Origin: JAHCHG01 sp965214585
Lineage (GTDB): Bacteria > Acidobacteriota > Blastocatellia > Pyrinomonadales > Pyrinomonadaceae
NCBI GenBank assembly: GCA_965214585.1
Contig: OZ243957.1
Location: 558,001-622,000 of the forward strand
Direction of reading: 5' to 3'
Length of the DNA stretch: 64,000 bases
Shown here: in pieces, positions 1 to 7,761 of the stretch
Layout: every line of letters starts with the position of its first letter
Position numbering within the stretch: the first letter of the stretch is position 1
The notes under the pieces: generated by a model
What the model was told of the DNA's origin: nothing
Seen by the model: only the letters and a program-made list of their open reading frames with translations
Database searches by the model: none
Program-made: the position numbers and the translations under genes

Positions 1-498
1 GTTTCTAAAGAGAATTTCTTTTGAACGATCCGGATCATACATTTCCAGAATCGAGGCTTGCGCCAAAACGTCCGTCGCGCCCAGACTTCCCGGATGCTCC
101 GGGTTTCCTTCGATTTTCGTCGGGCGACCTTCATAAGATTGAGCGAGCAATCCGGTGGCGATTCCGCCTAAACTCATCGCCGTCGCAAAATACATCGGCT
201 TGCCCGGAACGATTTCTTCCGGCTGTATTACATACGGCACGATTTTTTCCGCCGGCTGCATCACGCAGCCGCTTAAACCCGCAAAAGCAAGCGACGCGCC
301 CATAATTTTCACAAAATTACGGCGGCTTAAAGAATTGTCCCATTCTTCGGCGTGGCTCGGATATTCCTGTTTGACGTATTCCCCGAATTCGGGCGCGTCA
401 ACAAATTCCTCGATGCTCCGCCAATATTCTTTTCCGTCTTTTCGGAGAATTTTATCCCGCAGTAACGCAAAGTTAGTTTTACTGTCTTTGCTTGGCAT
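1..498 (-). CDS. actB: Alternative complex III subunit B, N-terminal part (truncated by window edge)
   Basis: The frame is open from an ATG at 498 down to base 1, giving 166 residues with no stop, so the gene continues outside the window. ActB is the large iron-sulfur/molybdopterin-oxidoreductase-like subunit of alternative complex III, the quinol oxidase unit that replaces bc1 in many bacteria. The sequence shows a soluble N-terminal segment, then a twin-arginine motif SRRNF (residues 58-62), a hydrophobic stretch and a lipobox-like LSGC ending at Cys78. After this comes the GRPTKIEGNPEHP motif typical of molybdopterin oxidoreductase N domains. It lies 57 bases downstream of actA, the usual act operon order. 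A TAT-exported, possibly lipid-anchored periplasmic subunit is inferred. Confidence 0.88.
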   Translation of the reverse strand, partial: MPSKDSKTNFALLRDKILRKDGKEYWRSIEEFVDAPEFGEYVKQEYPSHAEEWDNSLSRRNFVKIMGASLAFAGLSGCVMQPAEKIVPYVIQPEEIVPGKPMYFATAMSLGGIATGLLAQSYEGRPTKIEGNPEHPGSLGATDVLAQASILEMYDPDRSKEILFRN

Positions 499-555
499 TT
501 TTTGTTTGTTCCTCAAAATTTGTATTACGAAAATCTTCTAAAATTAACATCCGTT

Positions 556-1215
556 CTAGCGGTGGCAAGTCGAACAACTTGTCAGCATCAGTTCGCTTCG
601 GATTTTATAATCGGCTGCCAGTTGCTGCCTTTCTTCCGCCGTCAGATTGCCGTTGTTCCAGTCCATATTGTAAATTTCGGATTTTGGACGAATATACTGC
701 GCCGGGTCTCTGTGGCACGACAGACACCATTCCATCTGCAAAGTATTTTCCTGATAAACGGCGGGCATATTGTCAATCTGCCCGTGGCACGTCGAGCATC
801 CAACGCCTTTGGCGATGTGTATGCTGTGATTAAAATAAGCGTATTCGGGCAGATCGTGAACTCTCTCCCATTCGATTGGCGTATTGTTTCTGTAACTTGC
901 GCGAACCGGCTCTAAATACTCGCTGTCCGCCCAGATTTCGTTGTGGCAGTTCATACAAGTCGCCGTCGGCGGAATTCCCGCCGTGTATGAAGTTTCAACC
1001 GCCGTATGACAATAGCGGCAGTCAATACCGTCGTCGCCGACGTGGTGTTTGTGGCTGAACTGCACGGGCTGTTGTTTTTCCAAATAGCGTCCGGTAATGT
1101 AACCCGAACGCGAAACCTGCATAAATACAAGACCGGCAACTCCCGCCAGAACAATTCCGACAAAAATGCTCGCCTTTGCTATATTATTTGCTCCGCGATG
1201 AAATATCTGTGCCAT
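556..1215 (-). CDS. actA: Alternative complex III subunit A, pentaheme cytochrome c
   Basis: The 219-residue protein has one N-terminal membrane segment (about residues 16-34) and five CxxCH heme-binding motifs, with cysteines starting at residues 66, 87, 140, 164 and 214. Five hemes, one membrane anchor and the position directly upstream of actB identify it as ActA. This is the periplasmic electron-transfer subunit of alternative complex III, which carries electrons from menaquinol/quinol oxidation to a terminal oxidase or soluble carrier. The start ATG at 1215 leaves a short cytoplasmic or periplasmic basic N-terminus before the helix. It is the first gene of the visible part of the act operon, so the promoter should lie in 1216-1567. 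Confidence 0.93.
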   Translation of the reverse strand: MAQIFHRGANNIAKASIFVGIVLAGVAGLVFMQVSRSGYITGRYLEKQQPVQFSHKHHVGDDGIDCRYCHTAVETSYTAGIPPTATCMNCHNEIWADSEYLEPVRASYRNNTPIEWERVHDLPEYAYFNHSIHIAKGVGCSTCHGQIDNMPAVYQENTLQMEWCLSCHRDPAQYIRPKSEIYNMDWNNGNLTAEERQQLAADYKIRSELMLTSCSTCHR

Positions 1216-1448
1216 TTTTTATCTCGTCTAAATTTTCCTTAAATTATAGTAATCCCTTTCCCGAATGCCGCAGAAACGAATTCAGGTTAAACCTTTAATC
1301 AAAGTTTTTACTATTTAAGAGCGATTTGTAAAACCTATCCTTGATTTTACCTTTTCTGACAAATTCCGCAAATACTACTATAAAAATAATTCTTTTTGTG
1401 AGCTTGTGCAACTTTTCACTAATTAGTTTTTCTGATAAAGCTGATTAA

Positions 1449-1562
1449 AATTGTTCGTTGTTCGCAGTCGGTTGTTCGTTGATAGTTGTTTGTTGTTAAG
1501 CGAAGTAGAACGATTATTGCTCAAATTCTGACAACTATCAACTGACTATAAACAACGAACCG
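1449..1562. repeat. Intergenic inverted repeat of the GTTCGTTGATAGTT word family
   Basis: The 352-base gap 1216-1567 holds no gene. Its right half is an imperfect palindrome: GTTCGTTGATAGTTG-type words on the left arm (1449-1496) face ACAACTATCAACTGAC and AACAACGAACC on the right arm (1529-1562). Similar words recur at 12627-12694 and 63799-64000. The left half (1216-1440) is A/T-rich and is where the actA promoter would be expected, but I could not fix a -35/-10 pair. Confidence 0.75.
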
Positions 1563-1567
1563 ATCTC

Positions 1568-2488
1568 TTATAATCCCGCCGATAAAAGTCCCGCGCCGAC
1601 GGCGGCGGCATTTTCGCCGAGTTTTCCTTCGACAATTTCGGTATTTTCAAACGACGGCGCAAAAGACATTTCTTTGGCGCGTTCGACGATTGCTTCTAAA
1701 ACCGGAACTTCTTCCTGAATGATTTCGCCGCCGACCACGATTCTTTCGACATTAAGCAGATTTATAACTCCGGCAATCGCCGTGCCGACATAAGTTCCCG
1801 TCCGAACAAGCATCATCTGAGCAAAATCGTCTTCGCGTCTGGCGGCGGCAATAATGTCCGTCAGAGATATTTTTTCCTCGCCGATTTTGTTTAAAGATGA
1901 AGTTTGATCCTGATGAAAACGCGCTTTTGTGCGGCGGACGATGTTTTCGGCGGATGCCAAATCTTCGAGTTTCAAGCCTTCCGAATCAATTACGATGTGA
2001 CCGAATTCGCCCGCAAAACCCGACGCGCCGCGCCAGATTTTCCCGTCAAAGATAAACGCTCCGCCAACTCCGTCGCCGATTGTCGCGTAAAACATACTGT
2101 TGCTGCCGCGCCCCGCGCCAAAGGTAAATTCGCCGAATGCGGCGGCGTTTGCGTCGTTGTCAACCAATACTTTAAGATTTGTTTCCGTTTCCAGATTTCC
2201 CAGAAAATCTATCTGTTCGTGTTCGGGAAATTGTTTTGAATAAGCGACGCGCCGCGTTTCCCCGTGAACGAGTCCGGGAACGGCGATTCCGATTTTTTCA
2301 AAGTTTCCGAAACGGTTTTTTATTTCATTGATAAAAGCGACGACCTGCACGAATTTATCATCCGCATTATTGAGAACGGCTCTGACGGCATCATTTATTT
2401 TCCCGTCGCGCTGAAGACAGACGGCTCTGATTATCGAATGAGAAACCTCGACTCCGACAAGTTTTTCCGTTTTAGTGCTTTCGCTCAT
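1568..2488 (-). CDS. ROK-family protein (glucokinase-like sugar kinase)
   Basis: ROK-family kinases phosphorylate glucose or amino sugars in the cytosol. The sequence has the ATPase-fold motifs of this family: a GVEVSHS phosphate-1 segment near the start, IAVPGLV, the catalytic DNDANAAAFGE segment and the GDGVGGA adenosine motif. The GEFGH histidine is present, but the zinc-binding CxCGxxGCxE motif that normally follows it is absent, so this is a cysteine-less ROK branch. The frame extends to a TTG at 2515, but ATG at 2488 (protein MSESTKTEK) follows an AGAAGGA site and is preferred. Sugar specificity cannot be read from the sequence. It stands alone between two gaps. Confidence 0.85.
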   Translation of the reverse strand: MSESTKTEKLVGVEVSHSIIRAVCLQRDGKINDAVRAVLNNADDKFVQVVAFINEIKNRFGNFEKIGIAVPGLVHGETRRVAYSKQFPEHEQIDFLGNLETETNLKVLVDNDANAAAFGEFTFGAGRGSNSMFYATIGDGVGGAFIFDGKIWRGASGFAGEFGHIVIDSEGLKLEDLASAENIVRRTKARFHQDQTSSLNKIGEEKISLTDIIAAARREDDFAQMMLVRTGTYVGTAIAGVINLLNVERIVVGGEIIQEEVPVLEAIVERAKEMSFAPSFENTEIVEGKLGENAAAVGAGLLSAGL

Positions 2489-2682
2489 ATTCTGAGAAAA
2501 TCCTTCTGCTTGCAAATATTCAGGTTGGAAACTAACGGAATTTTAGAACTCTGCCGATAAAGAAGTCAAACAAAGCCTTGAAATAAAAAATCCGCTTCGT
2601 GAAAATACGATTTTGTTTGACTGTAAACCGTTTGAAAGTTAATCTTTGATAGTTCGAGCATTTTTCCGCTTTTAATTTCACA

Positions 2683-3441
2683 ATGGAACATATATCCGAA
2701 CTAATCGAATTTTACGGCATCTACGCGGTCTTCGCCCTTTGCACCGTCGAAGGCGACATAACTTTGCTTTTATCGGGCGTGATGGCGCACAGCGGATTTT
2801 TCGGAAAATTCGGTTTTCTAAAAATCTTTCTCGCCGGAATCGCGGGCGGAATGGTCGGCGACAGCATCGGTTACTGGATCGGGAGGCTTTTCCGAACAAC
2901 GGTTAAAAATTACCGTTTTTACAAAATGGCGCAGCCGCGCATCGAAAAGATCATTGATAAATTCGGCGGATTCGCCATCATCATTTCAAAATTCATCTAC
3001 GGAATTCGCGGCGCAATGTGCCTTTTTTACGGCGTGGCGCGAATGCCTTACTGGAGATTTCTGATTCTCGATTTGATAAGCTGCATAATTTGGGTTTCAA
3101 TGCTTTCCGGCATCGGCTATTTTTTCAGCGGCGCGATCACGAGCATCATCGGCGATTTCAAGCAAGTCGGAATCGCTCTGTTTTTTATAGTGATGTTCGG
3201 CGTAATCGTTTTTTATCTGGTTGAACATTACTGGCTTTCGCCGGCAGTCGAAGAAGCCGATCCCAAGACGATCAACAAAATCGAAGAAAAATTTCACAAT
3301 CTCGAAGAAGCCGCGCAGGAAAAACTCCACGATCTCGGAGAAAAACTGCATCTGACGAGTTCGCCGGATAAAAAAGATGTTGAACAAAAGGAAAATGCGG
3401 AAATTGAAAGCGAAAACGAAGAATCGGAAACGATTCATTAA
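2683..3441 (+). CDS. DedA-family membrane protein with charged C-terminal tail
   Basis: DedA/VTT-domain proteins are inner-membrane proteins linked to lipid (undecaprenyl phosphate or phospholipid) flipping and membrane homeostasis. Of 252 residues, roughly the first 190 hold several membrane helices and the family hallmark in the form FGGFAIIISKFIYGIRG, followed by AxxxxMPYWRF. The last 60 residues are a strongly charged, coiled-coil-like tail (repeats of LEEAAQEKLHDLGEKL type), which is longer than in typical DedA proteins and probably cytoplasmic. The start is the first ATG after an A/T-rich leader. It is a single-gene unit, converging with the toxin-cassette array downstream. Confidence 0.88.
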   Translation: MEHISELIEFYGIYAVFALCTVEGDITLLLSGVMAHSGFFGKFGFLKIFLAGIAGGMVGDSIGYWIGRLFRTTVKNYRFYKMAQPRIEKIIDKFGGFAIIISKFIYGIRGAMCLFYGVARMPYWRFLILDLISCIIWVSMLSGIGYFFSGAITSIIGDFKQVGIALFFIVMFGVIVFYLVEHYWLSPAVEEADPKTINKIEEKFHNLEEAAQEKLHDLGEKLHLTSSPDKKDVEQKENAEIESENEESETIH

Positions 3442-3494
3442 AATTCAATCATCTCCGGGCTGATTCCAAAAAGGATATTTTGATAAATATCTCA

Positions 3495-3601
3495 ACCTTC
3501 TCCAGTATTTCCGCGCCCGTCCTCGTCTTCGCTAAAACGCTGCCCGCTTTGCCGATGCCTTTGCCGAGCAGTATTTCAACGATTGCCGAGCCGACCAATT
3601 C
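3495..3601 (-). pseudogene. Remnant of a fifth toxin cassette (shared-region 5' end only)
   Basis: Read on the minus strand, 3601 to about 3495 encodes ELVGSAIVEILLGKG and then GKAGSVLAKTRTGAEILEK. This is the same block that opens each of the three larger cassettes and corresponds to residues 340-375 of the full-length toxin. Homology then stops; no toxin tip or immunity gene follows. It lies immediately after the terminator of the last intact cassette, exactly where the next cassette would begin. I read it as the stump of a deleted or never completed module. Confidence 0.8.
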
Positions 3602-3611
3602 TATTTTCAAA

Positions 3612-3642
3612 TAACAAAAGGCGAAGTTTTTAGCTTCGCCTC
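3612..3642 (-). terminator. Rho-independent terminator of the last intact toxin cassette
   Basis: On the minus strand AGGCGAAG, a 7-base A-rich loop and CTTCGCCT form a perfect 8-bp stem followed by TTTTGTTATTT. It lies directly after the stop of the immunity gene ending at 3651. Near-identical hairpins end the other cassettes. Confidence 0.85.
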
Positions 3643-3650
3643 TAAACAGA

Positions 3651-4010
3651 TTATATCTTTGAAAAGTTCGCCATACTTTTCGCCTTTTCTTTTAAGAACT
3701 GCAAATCAAATGGCGTTTCCAACCAATTATTAGTAATTAAATAATAAATATAAATGGAAACTTCGGCGCAACCGGAAATCAATGCAGTCAATTCAGAATT
3801 ATTGCTTTTCTGTAAATAATTCATTAAAGAATTGATAAAATTCTCAAATATATTCTTGTCTATTTCTAATTCGTCATCAAAAGGCTGAATTACTCCGCTT
3901 TTTATTTCTAAAATTTTTTCTAAAGATTGAATTTGTTCAAAATACAAAATTCCAACCGTTAAACTCGGAGTCCATATTTCTTTACCATTACAAGTTACAA
4001 TATATCCCAT
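3651..4010 (-). CDS. Putative immunity protein of the fourth toxin cassette
   Basis: This 119-residue soluble protein starts 4 bases after the stop of the toxin-tip gene and is followed at once by a terminator, the standard position of an immunity gene. I recognise no family. It is predicted to be mostly helical, acidic, with a hydrophobic central stretch SIYIYYLITNNW that may be a buried helix. Function is assigned only from position: it should bind and neutralise the tip encoded at 4015-4566. It shares no visible similarity with the immunity proteins of the other cassettes, as expected for a different toxin tip. Confidence 0.65.
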   Translation of the reverse strand: MGYIVTCNGKEIWTPSLTVGILYFEQIQSLEKILEIKSGVIQPFDDELEIDKNIFENFINSLMNYLQKSNNSELTALISGCAEVSIYIYYLITNNWLETPFDLQFLKEKAKSMANFSKI

Positions 4011-4014
4011 TTTC

Positions 4015-4566
4015 TCACCTCCAATTTATATGAATTTCAATATCAGGATTTAGTTTTGACAGCCGCTGAATTTCTGCTTCAACTGCCATCTTAAATTTCG
4101 AGTCTGCGCCGGATTTAACAAAATCAAATCCAATTTCCGCATTTTTGTAAAAACTCGGCAAGTATTTTCTTGCTTCAACTAAATCTTCAAATTTCTTTGT
4201 AATGTGTTTTGAAACCCATCTTGCAGTTTCATCTGCACCCGTAAATTTGTTGATGCCGCTTGTCGCACTTTTCTCTTCCCACAATACATTACCTTCAAAT
4301 CTATCAATATCAACAACTGTTCTACCAACTTTATTCGGATCGTGAACTTGATAATCTACTTTTCCTTCAAGCGGCGGTTTAATTCGAGATGTTTTGATAC
4401 CAACCTCATCAATTTTATCTCTTAAACCAAGTTCGATCATTTTTTCACGATACAGTTTTTCTAAATGAGGTTCAATCTTTTTGCCGAACTCATTCACCAT
4501 TTTCGTTGAAAATTCACCGAACTTAACTGCGCCATTCTTGATTTTGTTTCCCGCGAAAATCGCCAT
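4015..4566 (-). CDS. Orphan toxin C-terminal cassette, possible PD-(D/E)XK-type nuclease tip
   Basis: The first ATG of the frame is at 4566, but homology to the full-length toxin continues upstream in the same open frame to 4812 (conserved ELVGSAIVEI block, preceded by an in-frame TGA). It is therefore a promoterless 3' fragment rather than a normal gene. Residues 1-50 match the shared middle region. From about residue 60 the tip is unique and ends in EIQRLSKLNPDIEIHINW. D86/D88 followed by E97-x-K99 could be a PD-(D/E)XK nuclease core; this is a weak motif-based guess. Expression would require recombination into the full-length gene or read-through. Confidence 0.7.
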   Translation of the reverse strand: MAIFAGNKIKNGAVKFGEFSTKMVNEFGKKIEPHLEKLYREKMIELGLRDKIDEVGIKTSRIKPPLEGKVDYQVHDPNKVGRTVVDIDRFEGNVLWEEKSATSGINKFTGADETARWVSKHITKKFEDLVEARKYLPSFYKNAEIGFDFVKSGADSKFKMAVEAEIQRLSKLNPDIEIHINWR

Positions 4567-4823
4567 ATTCGCTAGAACATCGGCGGGAATTCCTGAATAT
4601 AATTGTGTCGCTAATTTCTGCTTTACTCTCTGACTTGCAAGTTTTGCGGCTTCGTCCGAAAATGTTTCCGCGACTTTCGCCGTTATTGCCAGCTTAATAA
4701 CTTTCGCCTTCTCGATTATTTCCGCGCTCGTCCTCGTCTTCGCTAAAATACTTCCCGCTTTGCCGATGCCTTTGCCGAGCAGTATTTCAACGATTGCAGA
4801 GCCGACGAGTTCATATTTTCAAA

Positions 4824-4853
4824 TAACAAAAGGCGAAGTTTTCAGCTTCGCCT
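4824..4853 (-). terminator. Terminator of the third toxin cassette
   Basis: AGGCGAAG (minus-strand 5' arm from 4853), a short loop and CTTCGCCT form an 8-bp stem followed by TTTTGTTATTTG. It ends the unit whose immunity gene stops at 4871 and abuts the start of the next cassette at 4812. Confidence 0.82.
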
Positions 4854-4870
4854 TACTCTTAACACTTATT

Positions 4871-5152
4871 TTATTCGGATAAGCGTTTTTTTTCTGGTCT
4901 GTAAACAATTATTTCTTTATCAGTTCCAACATTCAAGTATAACCTTTCACAAACAAAACACCGCCAAGTTGGAGTTGAGCCGGAATCTTCCCAATGTTCT
5001 GTCCACATATCTACAATTTGGTCGTTCTTAACTTCCGTATCAACCAAATGTTCCAATTTTTCTCGATTATTAGAACTAACTAAATAATGTTCAACACTAT
5101 TTGGATAGGCTATATCATTTAAGACTTGACCACATTCACATTTAAAAAACAT
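4871..5152 (-). CDS. Putative zinc-ribbon-like immunity protein, cassette three
   Basis: This 93-residue protein starts 4 bases after the toxin-tip stop. It has CxC at residues 5-7 and CxxC at 65-68, suggesting a four-cysteine metal site, plus a conserved VDMWTEHWEDSGST centre. It is clearly paralogous to the immunity protein at 6137-6424: all four cysteines and the VDMW-EHWED block are kept, while the middle segment 20-38 and the C-terminus differ. Role is inferred from position: neutralising the tip at 5157-6077. I do not know a named family for it. Confidence 0.7.
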   Translation of the reverse strand: MFFKCECGQVLNDIAYPNSVEHYLVSSNNREKLEHLVDTEVKNDQIVDMWTEHWEDSGSTPTWRCFVCERLYLNVGTDKEIIVYRPEKKRLSE

Positions 5153-5156
5153 AATT

Positions 5157-6077
5157 TTAGTTCCCTAATCCCTTATATATAATTGTTCCATCTGAAGATT
5201 TTACAACAACTTCCGTGATATTAGTTCCTCTGCCGCCTTTAGAAAGAGCATTTTTTACAAAATCTTTTGTCATCTCTTTTGTTATCAATATATCTCCAAC
5301 TCTTATTTCCTTTCCGAGATTTATAATAACTTGTCCTTTAGTTTTTTCACTAATAAATTGAATATTAGCCTTTTTGATTCTGTCATTGAAAAAATTCTGA
5401 GCGTTTTTTAAGTCAATAAACGGCTCAGTTCTAGCTTTAACTTCATATTCCGGCTGATCTGTTCCGGGTGTCGTTCCTCTGACTTCCGGCACTTCACCGC
5501 GAGCAATCTTTCTTTCAAGTTCTTGAACTTCCGCTTCTGCTCCAATTCTTGCACCATTATCGGAAGAAATTAAATCACTTTTAAGGCGTTTCAAATCACC
5601 TTTTATTTTCCCCGTTTTTTCCCAATGCTCAACTTTTTGCAGTTGTAATGATTTCGTTGCTTTTATTCCAACCTCATCAATTTTATCCGCCAAGCCGAGT
5701 TCAGTCATTTTTTCCCGATATAATTTCTCAAGATACGGCTCGACCTTTTCGCCGATCTCGCTAATCATCTGCTTTTTGAAGTAGGTAAACTTGACCGCAC
5801 CGTTTTTCAGCTTATTGCCTGCAACAATCGCCATATTCGCCAGAACATCGGCGGGAATCCCGGCGTAAAGTTGCGTGGCTAATCGTTGCTTGACCTTTCG
5901 GCTGGCAATTGCCGCCGCTTCGTCTGAAAGTGTTTCCGCAATCTTAGCAACAGTTGCCGATTTTACGAGTTTTGCCTTCTCGATTATCTCCGCGCCCGTT
6001 TTCGTCTTCGCTAAAATGCTGCCCGCTTTGCCGATGCCTTTACCAAGCAGAATTTCAACGATTGCAGAGCCGACCAA
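5157..6077 (-). CDS. Orphan toxin C-terminal cassette, CdiA-tRNase/BECR-like tip (copy C)
   Basis: The frame opens with TTG at 6077, the second codon of the shared block (protein starting VGSAIVEILLGKG), just after in-frame TGA and TAA codons, so no native start is evident. The first 120 residues match residues 341-460 of the full-length toxin. The tip has a long helical linker (LQLQKVEHWEKTGKI, then AEAEVQELERKIARGE). After this comes a compact end with PEYEVKARTEP, a helix NAQNFFNDRIKKAN, the strand GQVIINLG, and a final TNITEVVVKSSDGTI. This pattern resembles the BECR-fold RNase tips known from CdiA toxins, but I cannot confirm catalytic residues. Its partner gene follows at 5152. Confidence 0.72.
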   Translation of the reverse strand: MVGSAIVEILLGKGIGKAGSILAKTKTGAEIIEKAKLVKSATVAKIAETLSDEAAAIASRKVKQRLATQLYAGIPADVLANMAIVAGNKLKNGAVKFTYFKKQMISEIGEKVEPYLEKLYREKMTELGLADKIDEVGIKATKSLQLQKVEHWEKTGKIKGDLKRLKSDLISSDNGARIGAEAEVQELERKIARGEVPEVRGTTPGTDQPEYEVKARTEPFIDLKNAQNFFNDRIKKANIQFISEKTKGQVIINLGKEIRVGDILITKEMTKDFVKNALSKGGRGTNITEVVVKSSDGTIIYKGLGN

Positions 6078-6092
6078 TTCTTATTTTCAAAT

Positions 6093-6121
6093 AACAAAAG
6101 GCGAAGTTTTTAGTTTCGCCT
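6093..6121 (-). terminator. Terminator of the second toxin cassette
   Basis: Minus-strand AGGCGAAA, an A-rich loop and CTTCGCCT form a near-perfect stem followed by TTTTGTTATTTG. It sits after the immunity gene ending at 6137 and just before the next cassette block at 6080. The corresponding hairpin after the first module (7360-7396) is degenerate. Confidence 0.8.
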
Positions 6122-6136
6122 CAAAGTAAAATAAAC

Positions 6137-6424
6137 TTAATCTTCCAAAAGTCCTTTCCTTTCAATTTTATAAACAGTAATATTTTCCGGTTCTCCTTCA
6201 GCATTAAGATAAAGTCGTTCACAATTTGGACATTTCCACACAATTGTCGAGCCGGCATCTTCCCAATGTTCTGCCCACATATCAACTACTTTTTCATTTC
6301 TCACTTCTTCATCAACTAAATCTTGCAATTTTTCTTGAGTATAATCATCAAGATACTTGCCTTCAACTCCATTCGGCGAAGCAATATCACTCATTGTATT
6401 TCCACATAAACACTTTAAAAACAT
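6137..6424 (-). CDS. Putative zinc-ribbon-like immunity protein, cassette two
   Basis: This 95-residue protein starts 2 bases after the stop of its toxin-tip gene. Cysteines at residues 5, 7, 65 and 68 and the block VDMWAEHWEDAGST are shared with the immunity protein at 4871-5152, so the two are recent paralogues. They differ mainly at residues 20-37 and after residue 76. In polymorphic toxin systems such divergence usually tracks divergence in the cognate tip; here the two tips are also paralogues. Immunity function is inferred from position. Confidence 0.72.
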   Translation of the reverse strand: MFLKCLCGNTMSDIASPNGVEGKYLDDYTQEKLQDLVDEEVRNEKVVDMWAEHWEDAGSTIVWKCPNCERLYLNAEGEPENITVYKIERKGLLED

Positions 6425-6426
6425 AT

Positions 6427-7104
6427 TTAATTTCCTAATCCTCTATAAATTGTATTTCCTTCTGATGATTTAATAACAACTTCCGTAATATTAGTTCCTC
6501 TTCCGCCTTTTGCTAAGGAGTTTTTTACAAAATCTCTAGCCATTTCTTCTGTTATCAAAGTATCACCGACTTTTAACTCTTTTCCTAAATTAATAACTAC
6601 TTGACCTCTGGATTTTTGTTTCACAAACTGAGTATTAGCCTTTTTGATTCTATCATTAAACCAGTTTTGAGCGTTATTTATATTAGAAAATGGTTCTGTT
6701 CTGGCTTTGACTTCATATTCAGGTTGATCTGTTCCAGGTTTAGCTCCTCTGACTTCCGGCACTTCACCGTGAGCAATTTTTCTTTCAAGTTCTTGAACTT
6801 CCGCTTCTGCTCCAATTCTTGTTCCACTTCGTTCTGATTTTAAATCATTCTTTAGTCGTTCCAAATCACCGCTTATTTTTCCCGTTTTCTCCCAATTCTC
6901 AACTTTTTGCAGTTGTAATGATTTCGATGCCTGTATTCCAATTTCATCAATTTTATCGGTCAAACCGAGTTCAGTCATTTTCCCGCGATAAAGTTTTTCT
7001 AAATAAGGCTCGATTTGCTTTCCGAATTCAGCCTTCATTTGCTTCGAGAAATCGGCAAACTTGACCGCGCCGTTTTTCAGCTTATTGCCTGCAACAATCG
7101 CCAT
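6427..7104 (-). CDS. Orphan toxin C-terminal cassette, CdiA-tRNase/BECR-like tip (copy B)
   Basis: ATG at 7104 lies inside the shared block. The open, homologous frame continues upstream to 7350 (ELVGSAIVEI) without a start codon and is preceded by an in-frame TGA. Residues 1-50 are shared with all modules; 62-225 are a tip homologous to copy C, including PEYEVKARTEPF (about 129-140), GQVVINLGKEL and TNITEVVIKSSEG. The two copies differ at scattered positions over the tip, and a conserved LQLQKVE-WEKTGKI segment joins tip to shared part. Probably silent in place and usable only after recombination with the complete gene upstream. Confidence 0.72.
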   Translation of the reverse strand: MAIVAGNKLKNGAVKFADFSKQMKAEFGKQIEPYLEKLYRGKMTELGLTDKIDEIGIQASKSLQLQKVENWEKTGKISGDLERLKNDLKSERSGTRIGAEAEVQELERKIAHGEVPEVRGAKPGTDQPEYEVKARTEPFSNINNAQNWFNDRIKKANTQFVKQKSRGQVVINLGKELKVGDTLITEEMARDFVKNSLAKGGRGTNITEVVIKSSEGNTIYRGLGN

Positions 7105-7397
7105 ATTCGCCAGAACATCGGCGGGAATTCCCGAATATAGCTGCGTGGCTAGACTTTGTTTTACTCTTTGGCTGGCAAGTGCCGCCGCTTCGTCTGAAAA
7201 TGTTTCGGCTACTTTCGCCGTTGTCGCTAGTTTGACGGCTTTTGCTTTCTCTAAAAGTTCCGCGCCCGTTTTCGTCTTCGCTAAAATGCTGCCCGCTTTG
7301 CCGATTCCTTTGCCTAACAGTATTTCGACAATCGCCGAGCCGACGAGTTCATATTTTCAAATAACAAAAGAATAAGTTTTTAGCTTTGCCTCAAAAC

Positions 7398-7760
7398 TTA
7401 TCCAATAAATTCTGGAATGAATTCTTTTTTAGTTTTTTCCATTGGTTCTTCAAGGATATTTAAAATATCCTTTAACCATTTTTCGTATGTTATCTTCCAA
7501 TATGGAATATAGACTCCAAGAACAAAAACATCCTCTAAAACTTTAGATAAAGTTTTTTCATCTAACCTCAAAGCTAAGAAATGTTTTAATTCGCTTATAA
7601 CTTGGTTGGTAGTTGAAGTTGGATTATGGGATTTAAAAAATCTCACAACTGGAGCATAGTGTGGCTCTTGGTTTTTCCAGTTGTAACTATGCTCCCAATC
7701 TTGATGAAAGTAACCTCCAATCAAATTCTTAAGTTTTGGATATTTTGAATTTTCAATCAT
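7398..7760 (-). CDS. CdiI-type immunity protein to the RNase A-like toxin
   Basis: The open frame reaches 7892, inside the toxin gene. The natural start is ATG at 7760, one base after the toxin stop codon, with a GGAGG at 14 bases upstream. The 120-residue protein begins MIENSKYPKLKNLIGGYFHQDW. The YPxLxxxxGGYFHQDW motif is typical of a contact-dependent-inhibition immunity family (CdiI) that I associate with RNase A-like tips. The rest is a mostly helical domain with a conserved-looking FLALRLDEKTLSKVLEDVF segment. It should bind the toxin's C-terminal domain in the cytosol and protect the producer. The unit ends with a weak hairpin near 7360-7396. Confidence 0.82.
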   Translation of the reverse strand: MIENSKYPKLKNLIGGYFHQDWEHSYNWKNQEPHYAPVVRFFKSHNPTSTTNQVISELKHFLALRLDEKTLSKVLEDVFVLGVYIPYWKITYEKWLKDILNILEEPMEKTKKEFIPEFIG

Positions 7761-7761
7761 T

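Noticed and set aside
21..541. Plus-strand open frames at the left edge
   Set aside because: They are antisense shadows of the actB N-terminus, which has clear twin-arginine and oxidoreductase motifs on the minus strand.
3495..7350. Integron-type cassette array
   Set aside because: There is no integrase gene and no attC-like site; the hairpins have T-runs and behave as terminators, and the shared part is coding sequence.
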